NCBI RefSeq assembly: GCF_003352465.1
Contig: NZ_CP031153.1
Coordinates: 3,028,987 to 3,092,986 of the forward strand
DNA from: Kordia sp. SMS9
Lineage (GTDB): Bacteria; Bacteroidota; Bacteroidia; Flavobacteriales; Flavobacteriaceae
Length of the DNA stretch: 64,000 bases
Reading direction: 5' to 3'
Under the pieces are notes generated by a model. It did not search any database. It was not told the origin of the DNA and saw nothing but the letters and a program-made list of their open reading frames with translations. The translations under genes were made by a program, and so were the position numbers. Below are positions 17,722-26,327 of this stretch, piece after piece. The stretch's first letter is position 1; the number at the start of each line of letters is the position of its first letter.

Positions 17722-18237
17722 TTAATAAACCAAATACATCACATAATTTGGATTGTAGCGTGTTTCAGAAATTTTAAAATCATATTCGCCCACAATTTGA
17801 AAGTTGTTTTTTGTGTAAAAACGCAACGCGCGTTCGTTTGCAATCAACACGTACAACCACATTCCGCGTTGCTGTTGTTCTTTTGAAAACTGTACAAGAT
17901 GATTGAAAAGTTGCGCACCCAATTTGTGTCCATGAAATTCTTTCAATACATAAAACCGTTCGAGTTTGGTGAGTTGAGGTGTTTCAAGCATTTCGTTTTG
18001 AGCATTGAGTTCAATCTTACCATAACCAGCGAGCGTTTCATCTGAAAAGATTATAAAATAGTGAATGCTTTCAATGTTAAATTCCGCGCGAAGCGTATCC
18101 AAATCAAACGCAGTTGCAACAAAAGATTCCACTGCTTCTTTTGGCGTATTGGGCAAATAAGTTTCTAAAAAAGTTATGCGACCAATTTCAGCAATACGTT
18201 CTAGATCATCAATAACGGCTTTTTCTATGCGAATCAT
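17722..18237 (-). CDS. GNAT family N-acetyltransferase
   Basis: 171 residues. The GNAT fold is recognisable: an N-terminal strand and helix (IRIEKAVIDDLERIAEIG), LERFYVLKEFHGHKLGAQLF containing the acetyl-CoA-binding motif A variant (HGHKLG, near 108), then MWLYVLIANERALRFYTKNNF near 138. The substrate cannot be predicted. Stands alone between a convergent TonB receptor gene and a divergent decarboxylase gene. Confidence 0.88.
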   Translation of the reverse strand: MIRIEKAVIDDLERIAEIGRITFLETYLPNTPKEAVESFVATAFDLDTLRAEFNIESIHYFIIFSDETLAGYGKIELNAQNEMLETPQLTKLERFYVLKEFHGHKLGAQLFNHLVQFSKEQQQRGMWLYVLIANERALRFYTKNNFQIVGEYDFKISETRYNPNYVMYLVY

Positions 18238-18327
18238 TTTTTGAGATTTATAGTTTCAAAAGTACGCAAATCTACGTGCTTTTTAAATTTGGATAGTACT
18301 ACGCTACTCTATGAATTATTTAGCGAC

Positions 18328-18335
18328 TATATTTG
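18328..18335 (+). promoter_or_regulatory. Candidate -7 promoter box
   Basis: TATATTTG is a perfect TAnnTTTG match 27 bases before the decarboxylase ATG. A TTG occurs at 18289 but is too far upstream to be a normal -33 box. Confidence 0.45.
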
Positions 18336-18362
18336 AGTAATATAAAACTAAACCTTTTTACA

Positions 18363-19670
18363 ATGGAAAATACCTCAGTTCATAGCCACAGTGATGTCGT
18401 TACAGCCTTAAAAACACTACTTGACGCAAATCCACCGATGAAAATTGCTTTAGAAGCTTCGTTAATTGCTGCGAGAATTTCAGCAGAAACAAGCCTAAAT
18501 TCAGATTTATACAACGCGTATAATGATGTGTTTAACCAAAATGCTTGGCCAATTACCATCGAACATTATTATGATTATTTAGATATGTATGTCCGTTTGG
18601 TGCCAGACGAAAGCGACGATCCAAATTATCCAAATGCTTGGAAAAGTACCGATACTTCCAACGGTTATAACCAAAAAGTATACGATTTACTATGTCAATT
18701 CTATTGGCTAGTCGATCAAAAAGTGCCCGATACGGATTTGTCGATGCAAAGTTTTCCAGAATTTGCAGATTGGTTGGTAAAATTTGCCGTTGCTTGGGGA
18801 AGTTTCCTTGATACGACCGAATCATTGACCAAAGATAGTTTGTATTCGTTTAAGCACAACGCGATGTATAACTATCCGTTGTATGCTGATAATGCCTCTA
18901 CTTGGACAACATTTAATCAGTTTTTCTACAGAGAATTTAATCATGCAGATGCCAAAACAGGAATTTCACCATTGCGCCCAATTGCTGCGCCAGATGATAA
19001 CGCAACTGTTGTTGCTCCGGCAGATTGTACTTTTAAAGAAGATTATAAAATTGACGATGAAGGAAACGTATTAGACAAAGATGGAAAAGTCACAAAAAAT
19101 CGTTTGAAACATACGCATGCTATTGGAACCGTTAAAGAACTATTAGACAATAGCGAATACGCAGAAGATTTTTACGGTGGAACCTTTGTACATTACTTTT
19201 TAGGACCGTACGATTATCACCGTTTCCATACGCCAATCGGTGGAAAAGTATTGGAAATTAAAGATATTCAAGGAAAAGTATATTTGAATGTAGAAATGAT
19301 TGACGGACAATGGGACGCACCAGATGGAGCAGGAGATGGATACGAATTCAATCAAGCACGTGGATTAGTGATTGTTGATGGCGGTGAAAAAGTTGGAAAA
19401 GTAGCAATTTTACCTATCGGAATGGCGCAAGTTTCTGGTGTGATGATGTATACAAAAGACAATCCACCTGCTGGTGTTCCAGAAGAAAACTTAATTGCAA
19501 CAGGCGATACCGTTGTTAAAGGACGTGAGTTTGGAAAATTTAGATTTGGAGGTTCAGACATTATCATGCTTTTTGAAAAGCCACAAAAAGATTTATACAT
19601 GTTTAAAGCAGATCCTGGACATGTGCCAATTCATTTTCAATATGGACAAACGGCAATTTATGTTCAATAA
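18363..19670 (+). CDS. Phosphatidylserine decarboxylase family protein
   Basis: 435 residues from the ATG at 18363 (MENTSVHSHSDVV); an in-frame TTG ten codons upstream is less likely because it overlaps the -7 box. The N-terminal half looks like the PSD-associated domain. The C-terminal half has the decarboxylase signatures: FLGPYDYHRFHTP near 290 and REFGKFRFGGSDIIMLFE near 395, where GGS replaces the classical LGST self-cleavage site and its Ser would become the pyruvoyl group. Whether phosphatidylserine or a small amino acid is the substrate is open, as relatives of this soluble two-domain type vary. A terminator follows. Confidence 0.85.
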   Translation: MENTSVHSHSDVVTALKTLLDANPPMKIALEASLIAARISAETSLNSDLYNAYNDVFNQNAWPITIEHYYDYLDMYVRLVPDESDDPNYPNAWKSTDTSNGYNQKVYDLLCQFYWLVDQKVPDTDLSMQSFPEFADWLVKFAVAWGSFLDTTESLTKDSLYSFKHNAMYNYPLYADNASTWTTFNQFFYREFNHADAKTGISPLRPIAAPDDNATVVAPADCTFKEDYKIDDEGNVLDKDGKVTKNRLKHTHAIGTVKELLDNSEYAEDFYGGTFVHYFLGPYDYHRFHTPIGGKVLEIKDIQGKVYLNVEMIDGQWDAPDGAGDGYEFNQARGLVIVDGGEKVGKVAILPIGMAQVSGVMMYTKDNPPAGVPEENLIATGDTVVKGREFGKFRFGGSDIIMLFEKPQKDLYMFKADPGHVPIHFQYGQTAIYVQ

Positions 19671-19692
19671 AGTATCAGATTATTTACAATTA

Positions 19693-19728
19693 AAAAACGC
19701 CACAGCAAACTTGTTGTGGCTTTTTTTT
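19693..19728 (+). terminator. Rho-independent terminator after the decarboxylase gene
   Basis: GCCACAGCAAACTTGTTGTGGC forms a strong stem preceded by an A run and followed by eight T. It also suits the convergent gene ending at 19733. Confidence 0.9.
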
Positions 19729-19732
19729 AGTA

Positions 19733-20209
19733 TTAAATATCTGTGTTTTTTGCGATATCGTCAATCTCATCAATAACTGTTTTCTTTTTAAAATATTTTC
19801 TTGAAGAAATATGGATGAATAAAAATATAAGTGCTAAAAAATCTAAACGTATGTATTGTTCTAAAGCGTTATCACTACCTATCATTAAAGAAGTTTGAAA
19901 TCCATAGTAAAAATCGAACCAAATACTTACGCTGCCTATTGTAAAGTTGAAGCTAAACGTGATCGCCATAAGCCAAATCAACATTAAAACCCAAGCAGCT
20001 TTTTTGCGAATAATTAAAAAGTAATTTAAAGTTAGGACAAGTACGACAAAAACACCAAAAAACAAACTAGAAGGAAAGGTCAAAAAGATAATATATAAAA
20101 CAACCAACGTTTGAATACTATTGTATAGTAATACTGCTTTTATTTCTGCTGGTAACTCTTTGAGTTGTGATAATATATTTTTTTTCAAAGGCTTGGAAAG
20201 TTTCAACAC
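19733..20209 (-). CDS. Multi-pass membrane protein of unknown function
   Basis: 158 residues, about four helices (near 25-60, 72-95 and 118-140), basic N-terminus (MLKLSKPLKKNIL) and Lys-rich C-terminus. The start is GTG at 20209 (or the TTG next to it); no ATG lies near the N-terminus. No family recognised. It shares hydropathy with the small membrane proteins that follow, but I see no sequence similarity. Confidence 0.6.
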   Translation of the reverse strand: MLKLSKPLKKNILSQLKELPAEIKAVLLYNSIQTLVVLYIIFLTFPSSLFFGVFVVLVLTLNYFLIIRKKAAWVLMLIWLMAITFSFNFTIGSVSIWFDFYYGFQTSLMIGSDNALEQYIRLDFLALIFLFIHISSRKYFKKKTVIDEIDDIAKNTDI

Positions 20210-20248
20210 TGTGAATTTATTTAAAAAGTACCATAAAAGTATAGTTTT

Positions 20249-20677
20249 TTGAATAAATTATGGTTTTATAAAGTATCAGACTTCATAAAACCATTAACGA
20301 TAACAAAACACTGCGTGCAAAAGAAAAACTCAAAAAGACTGATTCGAAATTTTTATTTGATTGCATTTATTATGAATGTAGCCCTTCCTTGGACATTTGC
20401 TTTGTTCAAGATTGGAAATGCAGAAGGCGAAATTATACTTGCATACATTGCTTTTGCCATTTGGTCCGTTGCTTGTCTGTTTTTGTATACAATCTATTTT
20501 GCGATTCCTGATTTTACAAAATCTTGGGAAACATCTGCGGCATTTGTATTTCCTTCTGTGTTTTTAGTGCCCGTATTATTTTGGGGAATTGAACTTTTTA
20601 GTATTCCTTTCGGGATGAATCTTTTATTTAACTGTATTTGTCTGTTCATCTACAAAAAGCGGATGCGCAACGGCTAA
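20249..20677 (+). CDS. Small multi-pass membrane protein, start uncertain
   Basis: Up to 142 residues with four helices. The open frame begins at a TTG (20249). A GTG further in, giving MQKKNSKRLIRNFYL, would start a shorter protein with a normal basic N-terminus. Family unknown. The stop overlaps the convergent gene by four bases (20674-20677). Confidence 0.5.
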   Translation: MNKLWFYKVSDFIKPLTITKHCVQKKNSKRLIRNFYLIAFIMNVALPWTFALFKIGNAEGEIILAYIAFAIWSVACLFLYTIYFAIPDFTKSWETSAAFVFPSVFLVPVLFWGIELFSIPFGMNLLFNCICLFIYKKRMRNG

Positions 20678-21150
20678 TTCTTTGCAGCAGAAGATGAATT
20701 TGACCAAAGTAAAACGCCCAACACAAAACCTAAACTCATATAAACAAGATAGATTGTAGGAAGAACGTTCGCAATGGCTTCTTCTGTAAAGAGTTGCACA
20801 ATCTCTGTTTGTTTGAAAAAAAGCACAATGGTGATGGCGAGCAAAATTCCCAAGCCCAACAATTCGTTGATCCAGTGTTTTTTACGTGTAACAAAAAGAT
20901 GTCCTGACAAAAATCCCCAAATCCATGGAAGTATGGAAAGTTCTTCGAGTTCTGTTTTTGCTGTTTTGTGATAAACCATCATACAAATAAAAAGTAGCAC
21001 CAATAGAAATTGTTGAAACCTTCTAATGTTTCTATTTTCTGTTAACAATTCTTTTTGAAAGCAGAAAAATACTGTTTTTAAAAAATTATAGGTCAATATT
21101 ACATAAAGCGTTATCGACAAAAAATACGCCATGATTGCTGAAAACTGCAT
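20674..21150 (-). CDS. Multi-pass membrane protein of unknown function
   Basis: 158 residues from the ATG at 21150 (MQFSAIMAYFLSITL); a TTG at 21189 would add 13 residues. Four predicted helices with basic loops (RRFQQFLL, TRKKHWINELL). No domain recognised. Overlaps the convergent gene's stop by four bases. The 515 bases from its start to the TPR gene contain no gene but do hold the LytTR-type promoter at 21451-21552. Confidence 0.55.
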   Translation of the reverse strand: MQFSAIMAYFLSITLYVILTYNFLKTVFFCFQKELLTENRNIRRFQQFLLVLLFICMMVYHKTAKTELEELSILPWIWGFLSGHLFVTRKKHWINELLGLGILLAITIVLFFKQTEIVQLFTEEAIANVLPTIYLVYMSLGFVLGVLLWSNSSSAAKN

Positions 21151-21450
21151 GTGAAAGTTGTTTCGGTTAAGTAGTTTAAAAATACGCAAATCACAACGCT
21201 GTGAAATACCTAATGGTAGGGAGATTTTTTAGCAGTATTGAGAAATTTCAAAACAGGTCAAATTCAATGTGTCAATTTGATGATTCATTAATTTGAAATT
21301 TAATTACATACAAATCTAAAGGAGTGAATTGCTGTTAAGAAATTAGTATTGAGATGTACTATAAACAATGCTAACTTTCAAAAGAGTTCTAAAAACAGTC
21401 TTGAATTGCGCACAGCGAATCTAAAAAAGTCTAAAAAACAACAAAACGAC

Positions 21451-21480
21451 GATTCATCCTCAAAATATTACAATTCGGTA
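21451..21480 (+). promoter_or_regulatory. Candidate LytTR-type direct-repeat operator of the LytTR operon
   Basis: GATTCATCC (21451-21459) and AATTCGGTA (21472-21480) lie 21 bp apart start to start, the same arrangement as at 15401-15430. The operon downstream ends in a LytTR regulator, so autoregulation is the simplest reading. Confidence 0.6.
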
Positions 21481-21511
21481 GTTTCTTTTTTTGGAACAGT
21501 ACGGTTTATTA

Positions 21512-21552
21512 GATATTTGAACCATCAATCACACTACGACTTAGCTCAGTGT
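21512..21552 (+). promoter_or_regulatory. Candidate -7 box and leader hairpin of the LytTR operon
   Basis: GATATTTG (21512-21519) sits 31 bases after the operator, the same distance as at the TonB receptor gene. ACACTACGACTTAGCTCAG (from 21531) and the closing TGT at 21550-21552 match the TonB-receptor leader at all but three positions. Confidence 0.5.
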
Positions 21553-21665
21553 AAAAAATCAATCAAAAAATGATCAGTATCGCATTCATCATCATCGAAT
21601 ATGTATTTTCAATCATCTGAAAATTCATGCAAACAAAAAAGTCAAATCATCAAAAAACCAACACA

Positions 21666-22292
21666 ATGAAGAAAATTGTATTAATGTTAAGTTTCGTTTT
21701 TTTAGGCAGTATTGCTACTGCGCAAACAAAGTATGAAAAAGGTATGGAAAAAGCGTTTTCATTACTGAAAGAAAAGAAAACAGTAGAAGCGATCAACTTG
21801 TTTGAACGGATTTCTTCGGCGAGTCCAACGGAATGGTTGCCATCGTATTACGCAGCTAGAATCAATGTGGTCAATAGTTTTGCCATCAAAGATAAAAGCA
21901 AGTTAGCACAGCAACTAGAAAAAGCACAAACATTAATTGATCACGCGTCTAGTATTTCACCGAACAATCCAGAAATTATGGTGGTACAAGCCCTATTATA
22001 CACGGTTTGGGTTGCGTATGATGGAGCCACTTACGGAATGCAATATGCGCCAAAAGTAAGTGAAATTTACGCGAAAGCGTATGCTATCGACAAAAATAAT
22101 CCGCGAGTTGTATTGAGTAAAACCGAGTGGGACATGGGAAGCGCACGTTATTTTGGAAAAGATACTACGCCGTATTGTAAAGAACTGGAAAGAGCCAAAG
22201 CACTGTTTGAAACCACCACTAAAAAAGACGATTTTAGTCCAAATTGGGGAAAAGAACGTGCTGAAAAATTGGTTTCAGCATGTAAAAACTAA
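21666..22292 (+). CDS. Secreted TPR-like protein, first gene of the LytTR operon
   Basis: 208 residues from the ATG at 21666, which begins a signal peptide (MKKIVLMLSFVFLGSIATAQ); the longer reading adds 13 residues in front of it. The mature protein is helical with TPR-like spacing (KGMEKAFSLLKEKKTVEAI, then an ASSISPNNPEIMVVQALLY-type repeat). Probably periplasmic and, by operon position, linked to the sensor kinase downstream. No enzyme motif. Confidence 0.75.
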   Translation: MKKIVLMLSFVFLGSIATAQTKYEKGMEKAFSLLKEKKTVEAINLFERISSASPTEWLPSYYAARINVVNSFAIKDKSKLAQQLEKAQTLIDHASSISPNNPEIMVVQALLYTVWVAYDGATYGMQYAPKVSEIYAKAYAIDKNNPRVVLSKTEWDMGSARYFGKDTTPYCKELERAKALFETTTKKDDFSPNWGKERAEKLVSACKN

Positions 22293-22346
22293 AACCACCG
22301 TTTAAAAATCATTAGTATATTTGGTAAATCAATCAAACACACAAGC

Positions 22347-23711
22347 ATGAAAGCGTTTAACAAAGTTATTTTTATCGGAATTGTTATTGGATTTGTTTTA
22401 TGCGCTATACAATTGATTTTTGATTTTACGGCGGGAAAACCGATACGCATCAATCAAGAATTACTGATTGACTTTGGATTGTATTGTTTGTATTCGATTC
22501 CGATTAGTTTGGTAAACTCTTACTTTTTTGAATACATGAATAAACGTGTCGTGTGGACTAAATCAACGCAGCAATATCGAATGTTCATTGGAATTGTAGG
22601 GTCGGTTGTGTTAACGATTGCAACTATTTTTATAGCACGATTGGTACATTTGCTCGTTATTAATGGCGAAACGTATGAAGTTTTTATGAAAAGTCAAAGT
22701 GCAAATTTTTATTTACAAGCACTTTTAGTAACGGTCTTTTTCTCCGTGTTTTTTCATGCGATTTACTTTTACAAGGAATTGCAAAAAAAGAAAGTTACCG
22801 AGCAAAAAATCATTGCAGGAACCGCATCCGCGCAGTTTGATGCCTTAAAAAATCAACTCGATCCGCATTTTTTGTTCAACAGTTTAAATGTACTTAGTTC
22901 TTTAATTGATGAAAATCCGCGTCAGGCACAGAAATTTACTTCCGGACTTTCCAAAGTGTATCGGTATGTGTTAGAGCAAAAAAATAAAGAACTCGTTACG
23001 GTTGATGAAGAATTGAAATTTGCCAAAACGTATATGAGTTTATTAAAAATGCGTTTTGAAGACAGCATCATTTTTGAAGCTCCTGAAGCGGCAAGCAATC
23101 CCGATAGTAAAGTAGTGCCATTATCATTGCAATTGCTGTTAGAAAACGCTGTAAAACACAACATGGTAATGCCGTCAAAACCATTGCACATAAAAATATA
23201 TGAAGATCGTGGAAACTTAATTATTGAAAACAATCTTCAAGAAAAACAAATTGTAAAAAAGAGTAGTGGCGTAGGTTTAAACAATATCCGACAGCGATAT
23301 AATTTACTCACACAACGCCAAGTATATATTAACAAAACAGCATCGGATTTTCAAGTAGCGATTCCGATGCTTACAAAACAAAAAGAAATCATGAGAAATG
23401 AAATGGTACCACGAATCGAAAGAAGTGGACTAGACGATAGATATATCGAAGCTAGAAAGCATGTAGAAAAACTAAAAGAATTTTATTATAATTTACTATC
23501 CTACTGTTTGGTGATTCCGTTTTTGGCATTCATCAACTGGAAAACAAGCTGGGAATTTCAATGGTTTTGGTTTCCAATGCTCGGTTGGGGAATCGGTTTA
23601 GCATTTCACGCCATGAGCGTATTTTTTGAAGATGGAAAATTTGGAAGAAACTGGGAACAGCGCAAAATCAAAGAGTTTATGGAACAAGAAGAACGCAAAA
23701 GATGGAACTAA
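22347..23711 (+). CDS. LytS-type sensor histidine kinase with C-terminal 2TM domain
   Basis: 454 residues. Four N-terminal helices (to about 150) precede a His_kinase domain with LKNQLDPHFLFNSLNVL (phospho-His near 175), an N box (LQLLLENAVKHNM, near 265) and a G box (SGVGLNNIRQRY, near 308). Residues 365-450 are a fused 2TM domain (LKEFYYNLLSYCLVIPF, LGWGIGLAFHAMSVFFEDG, FGRNWEQRKIKEFM), the same module encoded alone by the next two genes. Expected to phosphorylate the LytTR regulator at 24607. The stop overlaps the next ATG by one base. Confidence 0.93.
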   Translation: MKAFNKVIFIGIVIGFVLCAIQLIFDFTAGKPIRINQELLIDFGLYCLYSIPISLVNSYFFEYMNKRVVWTKSTQQYRMFIGIVGSVVLTIATIFIARLVHLLVINGETYEVFMKSQSANFYLQALLVTVFFSVFFHAIYFYKELQKKKVTEQKIIAGTASAQFDALKNQLDPHFLFNSLNVLSSLIDENPRQAQKFTSGLSKVYRYVLEQKNKELVTVDEELKFAKTYMSLLKMRFEDSIIFEAPEAASNPDSKVVPLSLQLLLENAVKHNMVMPSKPLHIKIYEDRGNLIIENNLQEKQIVKKSSGVGLNNIRQRYNLLTQRQVYINKTASDFQVAIPMLTKQKEIMRNEMVPRIERSGLDDRYIEARKHVEKLKEFYYNLLSYCLVIPFLAFINWKTSWEFQWFWFPMLGWGIGLAFHAMSVFFEDGKFGRNWEQRKIKEFMEQEERKRWN

Positions 23712-24052
23712 TGGACGACAATAATAGAGATCAAGAAAGAGCCGAACGTTATTTGCGAGCTCAAAAAAGAGTAGACGATATCAGAGGTTTTTACATTCAC
23801 TTATTGGTGTATATCTGTGTAAATTTGTTCATCAGCATAAAAAAAATAATGCGCAACATGGAAAATGGAGAAACCTTTGAACAAGCCTTTTATGACTTTG
23901 GAACTTATGTTGTGTGGTTAGCTTGGGGAATTGGACTGGCGTTTCACGCGTTCAACGTTTTTTTCAAAAATGGAGTGTTTGGCAGCAATTGGGAAGAACG
24001 CAAAATTAGAGAATATATGGAAGATGAAGAAGACAGTCAAAATTGGTATTAA
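23711..24052 (+). CDS. 2TM domain protein (paralogue 1)
   Basis: 113 residues from the ATG at 23711, which overlaps the kinase stop. The 2TM module is complete: RAQKRVDDIRGFYIHLLVY, helix, AWGIGLAFHAFNVFFKNG, helix, FGSNWEERKIREYM. Highly similar to the kinase's C-terminal module and to the next gene. The role of free 2TM proteins is unknown; the operon suggests that they modulate or partner with the kinase in the membrane. Confidence 0.9.
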   Translation: MDDNNRDQERAERYLRAQKRVDDIRGFYIHLLVYICVNLFISIKKIMRNMENGETFEQAFYDFGTYVVWLAWGIGLAFHAFNVFFKNGVFGSNWEERKIREYMEDEEDSQNWY

Positions 24053-24106
24053 TTCTATATATTTTAACAAAGGATGTAGCATAGATAACACAAAAAATAA
24101 AGAATC

Positions 24107-24466
24107 ATGGAAAGATTACCATCAAACATAGATACTTCAAATTCATCAGAAACTTATAACAGAGATTATAAAAAAGAGGAAGCGTACTTACGAGCAAAAA
24201 AGAAAGTAGAAAAAATCAAAGGTTTTTATGGACATTTGGCTTCGTATGTCATCGTCAATATTTTTATACTTTCAATGATTGGATTCAACTTGGATACAGG
24301 CGAAACGTTCTGGAAATTCGGACATTTTTCCACGGCATTTTTCTGGGGAATTGGATTGGCGTTTCACGCAGCAGGCGTTTTTGGACCTGATTTCTTACTA
24401 GGTAAAAAGTGGGAAGAACGAAAAATTAAAGAATATATGTCTGATAACCGTCGTAACTGGGAATGA
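24107..24466 (+). CDS. 2TM domain protein (paralogue 2)
   Basis: 119 residues: an N-terminal acidic stretch, then RAKKKVEKIKGFYGHLASYV, helix, FWGIGLAFHAAGVFG, helix, LGKKWEERKIKEYM. This is the third 2TM module in a row. The 54-base gap upstream and 140-base gap downstream contain no gene. Confidence 0.88.
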   Translation: MERLPSNIDTSNSSETYNRDYKKEEAYLRAKKKVEKIKGFYGHLASYVIVNIFILSMIGFNLDTGETFWKFGHFSTAFFWGIGLAFHAAGVFGPDFLLGKKWEERKIKEYMSDNRRNWE

Positions 24467-24606
24467 CTTTTGAAATGATAAAGGCTTTAGGTTTTGGGAA
24501 TTAGGTATTAGTACGTTTCTCAAGAACCAACTCTTAACAAATACACAAAATAACAAATACACAAAACAACGAAGCAAAGCGACCACCTAAAAACCAACAC
24601 CAAAAA

Positions 24607-25362
24607 ATGAAAGTAATCATCATCGAAGACGAAAAACCATCTGCACGACGACTCAATCGAATGTTGGAACGCGAAGAAATGCAAGTGGAAATCATGCTAC
24701 ACTCTGTGGCAGAATCTATTGAATGGTTTCAGAATAATGTACATCCCGATTTGATATTTTTAGACATTCAACTCTCTGACGGATTGTCCTTTGAAATCTT
24801 TGAAGTCATAGAAGTCACGTCAGCAATCATCTTTACAACTGCGTATGATGAATATGCGTTGCAAGCTTTCAAACTGAACAGTATTGACTATTTGCTCAAA
24901 CCGATTGATGAAGACGAATTGATTACTGCGGTGCAAAAATACAAAGCGCGCACGCCAAAAGCACAAAATGTGCAACTCAACTTTGAAGACATCAAAAAAC
25001 TATTGGTCAATCCGATAGAACGCACTTATAAAAAACGTTATACTGTAAAAGTGGGACAACACTTAAAAATGATTCCTATTGATGAAATTGAGTGTTTTTA
25101 CAGTGAAAACAAAGGAACTTATGCATATACCGTTGAAGGCAGAAACTATCTGCTAGAAACTTCTTTGGAAAACTTAGAAAATGAACTATCTCCAGAAATC
25201 TTCTATCGTGTCAGTAGAAAATTTTACGTAAACATCAATGCGATCAAAGACATCATAAGTTACACCAATTCCCGTTTACAAATAAAACTACACAACTTCC
25301 ACGAACAAGAAATCATCGTAAGTCGCGAACGCGTAAAAGACTTTAAAAATTGGTTGAATTAA
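24607..25362 (+). CDS. LytTR family response regulator
   Basis: 251 residues. The receiver domain (1-120) has the acidic pair IIEDEK, the phospho-acceptor Asp in DLIFLDIQLSDG (near 57), TTAYDEYALQAF and the Lys of LLKPID (near 102). The LytTR DNA-binding domain spans 140-251 (KMIPIDEIECFYSENKGTYA, FYRVSRKFYVNINAI). It should bind 9-10 bp direct repeats about 21 bp apart, which fits the repeats at 15401 and 21451. Partner of the kinase at 22347. Confidence 0.95.
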   Translation: MKVIIIEDEKPSARRLNRMLEREEMQVEIMLHSVAESIEWFQNNVHPDLIFLDIQLSDGLSFEIFEVIEVTSAIIFTTAYDEYALQAFKLNSIDYLLKPIDEDELITAVQKYKARTPKAQNVQLNFEDIKKLLVNPIERTYKKRYTVKVGQHLKMIPIDEIECFYSENKGTYAYTVEGRNYLLETSLENLENELSPEIFYRVSRKFYVNINAIKDIISYTNSRLQIKLHNFHEQEIIVSRERVKDFKNWLN

Positions 25363-25393
25363 ACTTCGACTTCGCTCAGTTTACTTATTTTTT

Positions 25394-25512
25394 GAATAAT
25401 GAATACTGAATAATGAATAACGAATAATGAATAATGAATAATGAATAATGAATAACGAATACTGAATACTGAACAACGAATACTGAACACCGAATACTGA
25501 ACACCGAATACC
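25394..25512 (+). repeat. Seven-base microsatellite, 17 units
   Basis: Tandem units of GAATAAT grading into GAATACT, GAACACC and GAATACC, exactly 17 x 7 bases. It lies in the 320-base gene-free interval after the LytTR regulator, just before a dispersed repeat. No ORF of note. Confidence 0.9.
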
Positions 25513-25515
25513 AAA

Positions 25516-25618
25516 CGTCACCTCGAGTGGTTTTTCGAAATGTTTATATTGAGCGTAGTCGAAATGAAATGAAGAAAAAGTGTATCGAGAAGTACTTTGA
25601 AATTATAAATGTAAAATC
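25516..25618 (+). repeat. Dispersed flavobacterial repeat, copy 1
   Basis: About 100 bases, from CGTCACCTCGAGTGG to AATTATAAATGTAAAAT, with the core TTGAGCGTAGTCGAAATGAA. The same element occurs in reverse at 34326-34428 and, shorter, at 61552-61627. Intergenic, no coding content. Confidence 0.85.
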
Positions 25619-25682
25619 TAAAAGCAAAGCGCTCTAACATTCTAAGAGTAAGAACGAGTCTAAGAGCGCCAGCAAGTCCAAA

Positions 25683-26327
25683 TTACAAATTAATCGCAAA
25701 CAACAATCCAATTGTATTGATTCCGGTAATTTTTTGTTCATCCACAATTCCTTTATTAGGATCGCTATCAATTCGGTTAAAATCTCCTTGTGTATTAAAC
25801 ATGATACCAAGACTTGTTTTATGATTGAAATTGTATGACAAGCCAATTCCTGTTTGCAAACCAAAATTCCAACCTTCATAAACATCATCTATAGTTCCGC
25901 CAACAAAGCTGTATTCATCTTTGATAATGGTTTTTCCATACACTCCAACATTGGCAACCAAGCGTACTTTAGGCGATAAATTATAATTCACGCTTAACAA
26001 CAACGGAATTCGAAGCGTATTGCGTTCATGATAAAAATTTCCACCAGCATTAAAACCAGTTCCATTCAATTGATCAAAACCAATTCCTGTGGCAATTCCG
26101 TAGCGTTTTCCAATTCTATAATGCAATAAAAAGTCGGCGGTATTAGCATCCAAATTGTAATTTGGTTGATTGTCATTGTCAACAACTGCATATCCAATTC
26201 CTCCATACGCTAAAAAGCTAAACTTTGCATCCGATCCGTGGTCTTTATCACTATGATCATTTTGTGCGTTTAGCAGGGTAAAAGAAAAAATAAGGGCTAA
26301 AAAGGTACTAAAATTAAGTTTTTTCAT
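25683..26327 (-). CDS. Outer-membrane beta-barrel (PorT-type) protein
   Basis: 214 residues with a signal peptide (FLALIFSFTLLNAQ) and a mature part beginning with an His/Asp-rich stretch (NDHSDKDHGSD). The rest alternates polar and aromatic residues as in eight- to ten-strand barrels (AYGGIGYAVVDND, IGKRYGIATGIGFD, PKVRLVANVGVYG, GLLFAINL at the end). A structural or porin-like role is likely; the substrate is unknown. Downstream lie a short imperfect hairpin and the dispersed repeat. Confidence 0.8.
   Translation of the reverse strand: MKKLNFSTFLALIFSFTLLNAQNDHSDKDHGSDAKFSFLAYGGIGYAVVDNDNQPNYNLDANTADFLLHYRIGKRYGIATGIGFDQLNGTGFNAGGNFYHERNTLRIPLLLSVNYNLSPKVRLVANVGVYGKTIIKDEYSFVGGTIDDVYEGWNFGLQTGIGLSYNFNHKTSLGIMFNTQGDFNRIDSDPNKGIVDEQKITGINTIGLLFAINL

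Noticed and set aside
21349..21573. 74-codon ORF upstream of the LytTR operon
   Set aside because: It spans the conserved promoter/operator block and ends in its leader; Lys/Asn/Ser-rich chance frame.
25622..25670. Hairpin around GCGCTCTAACATTC...TCTAAGAGCGC as terminator
   Set aside because: The stem is interrupted and there is no clear T run; too weak to list as a separate feature.
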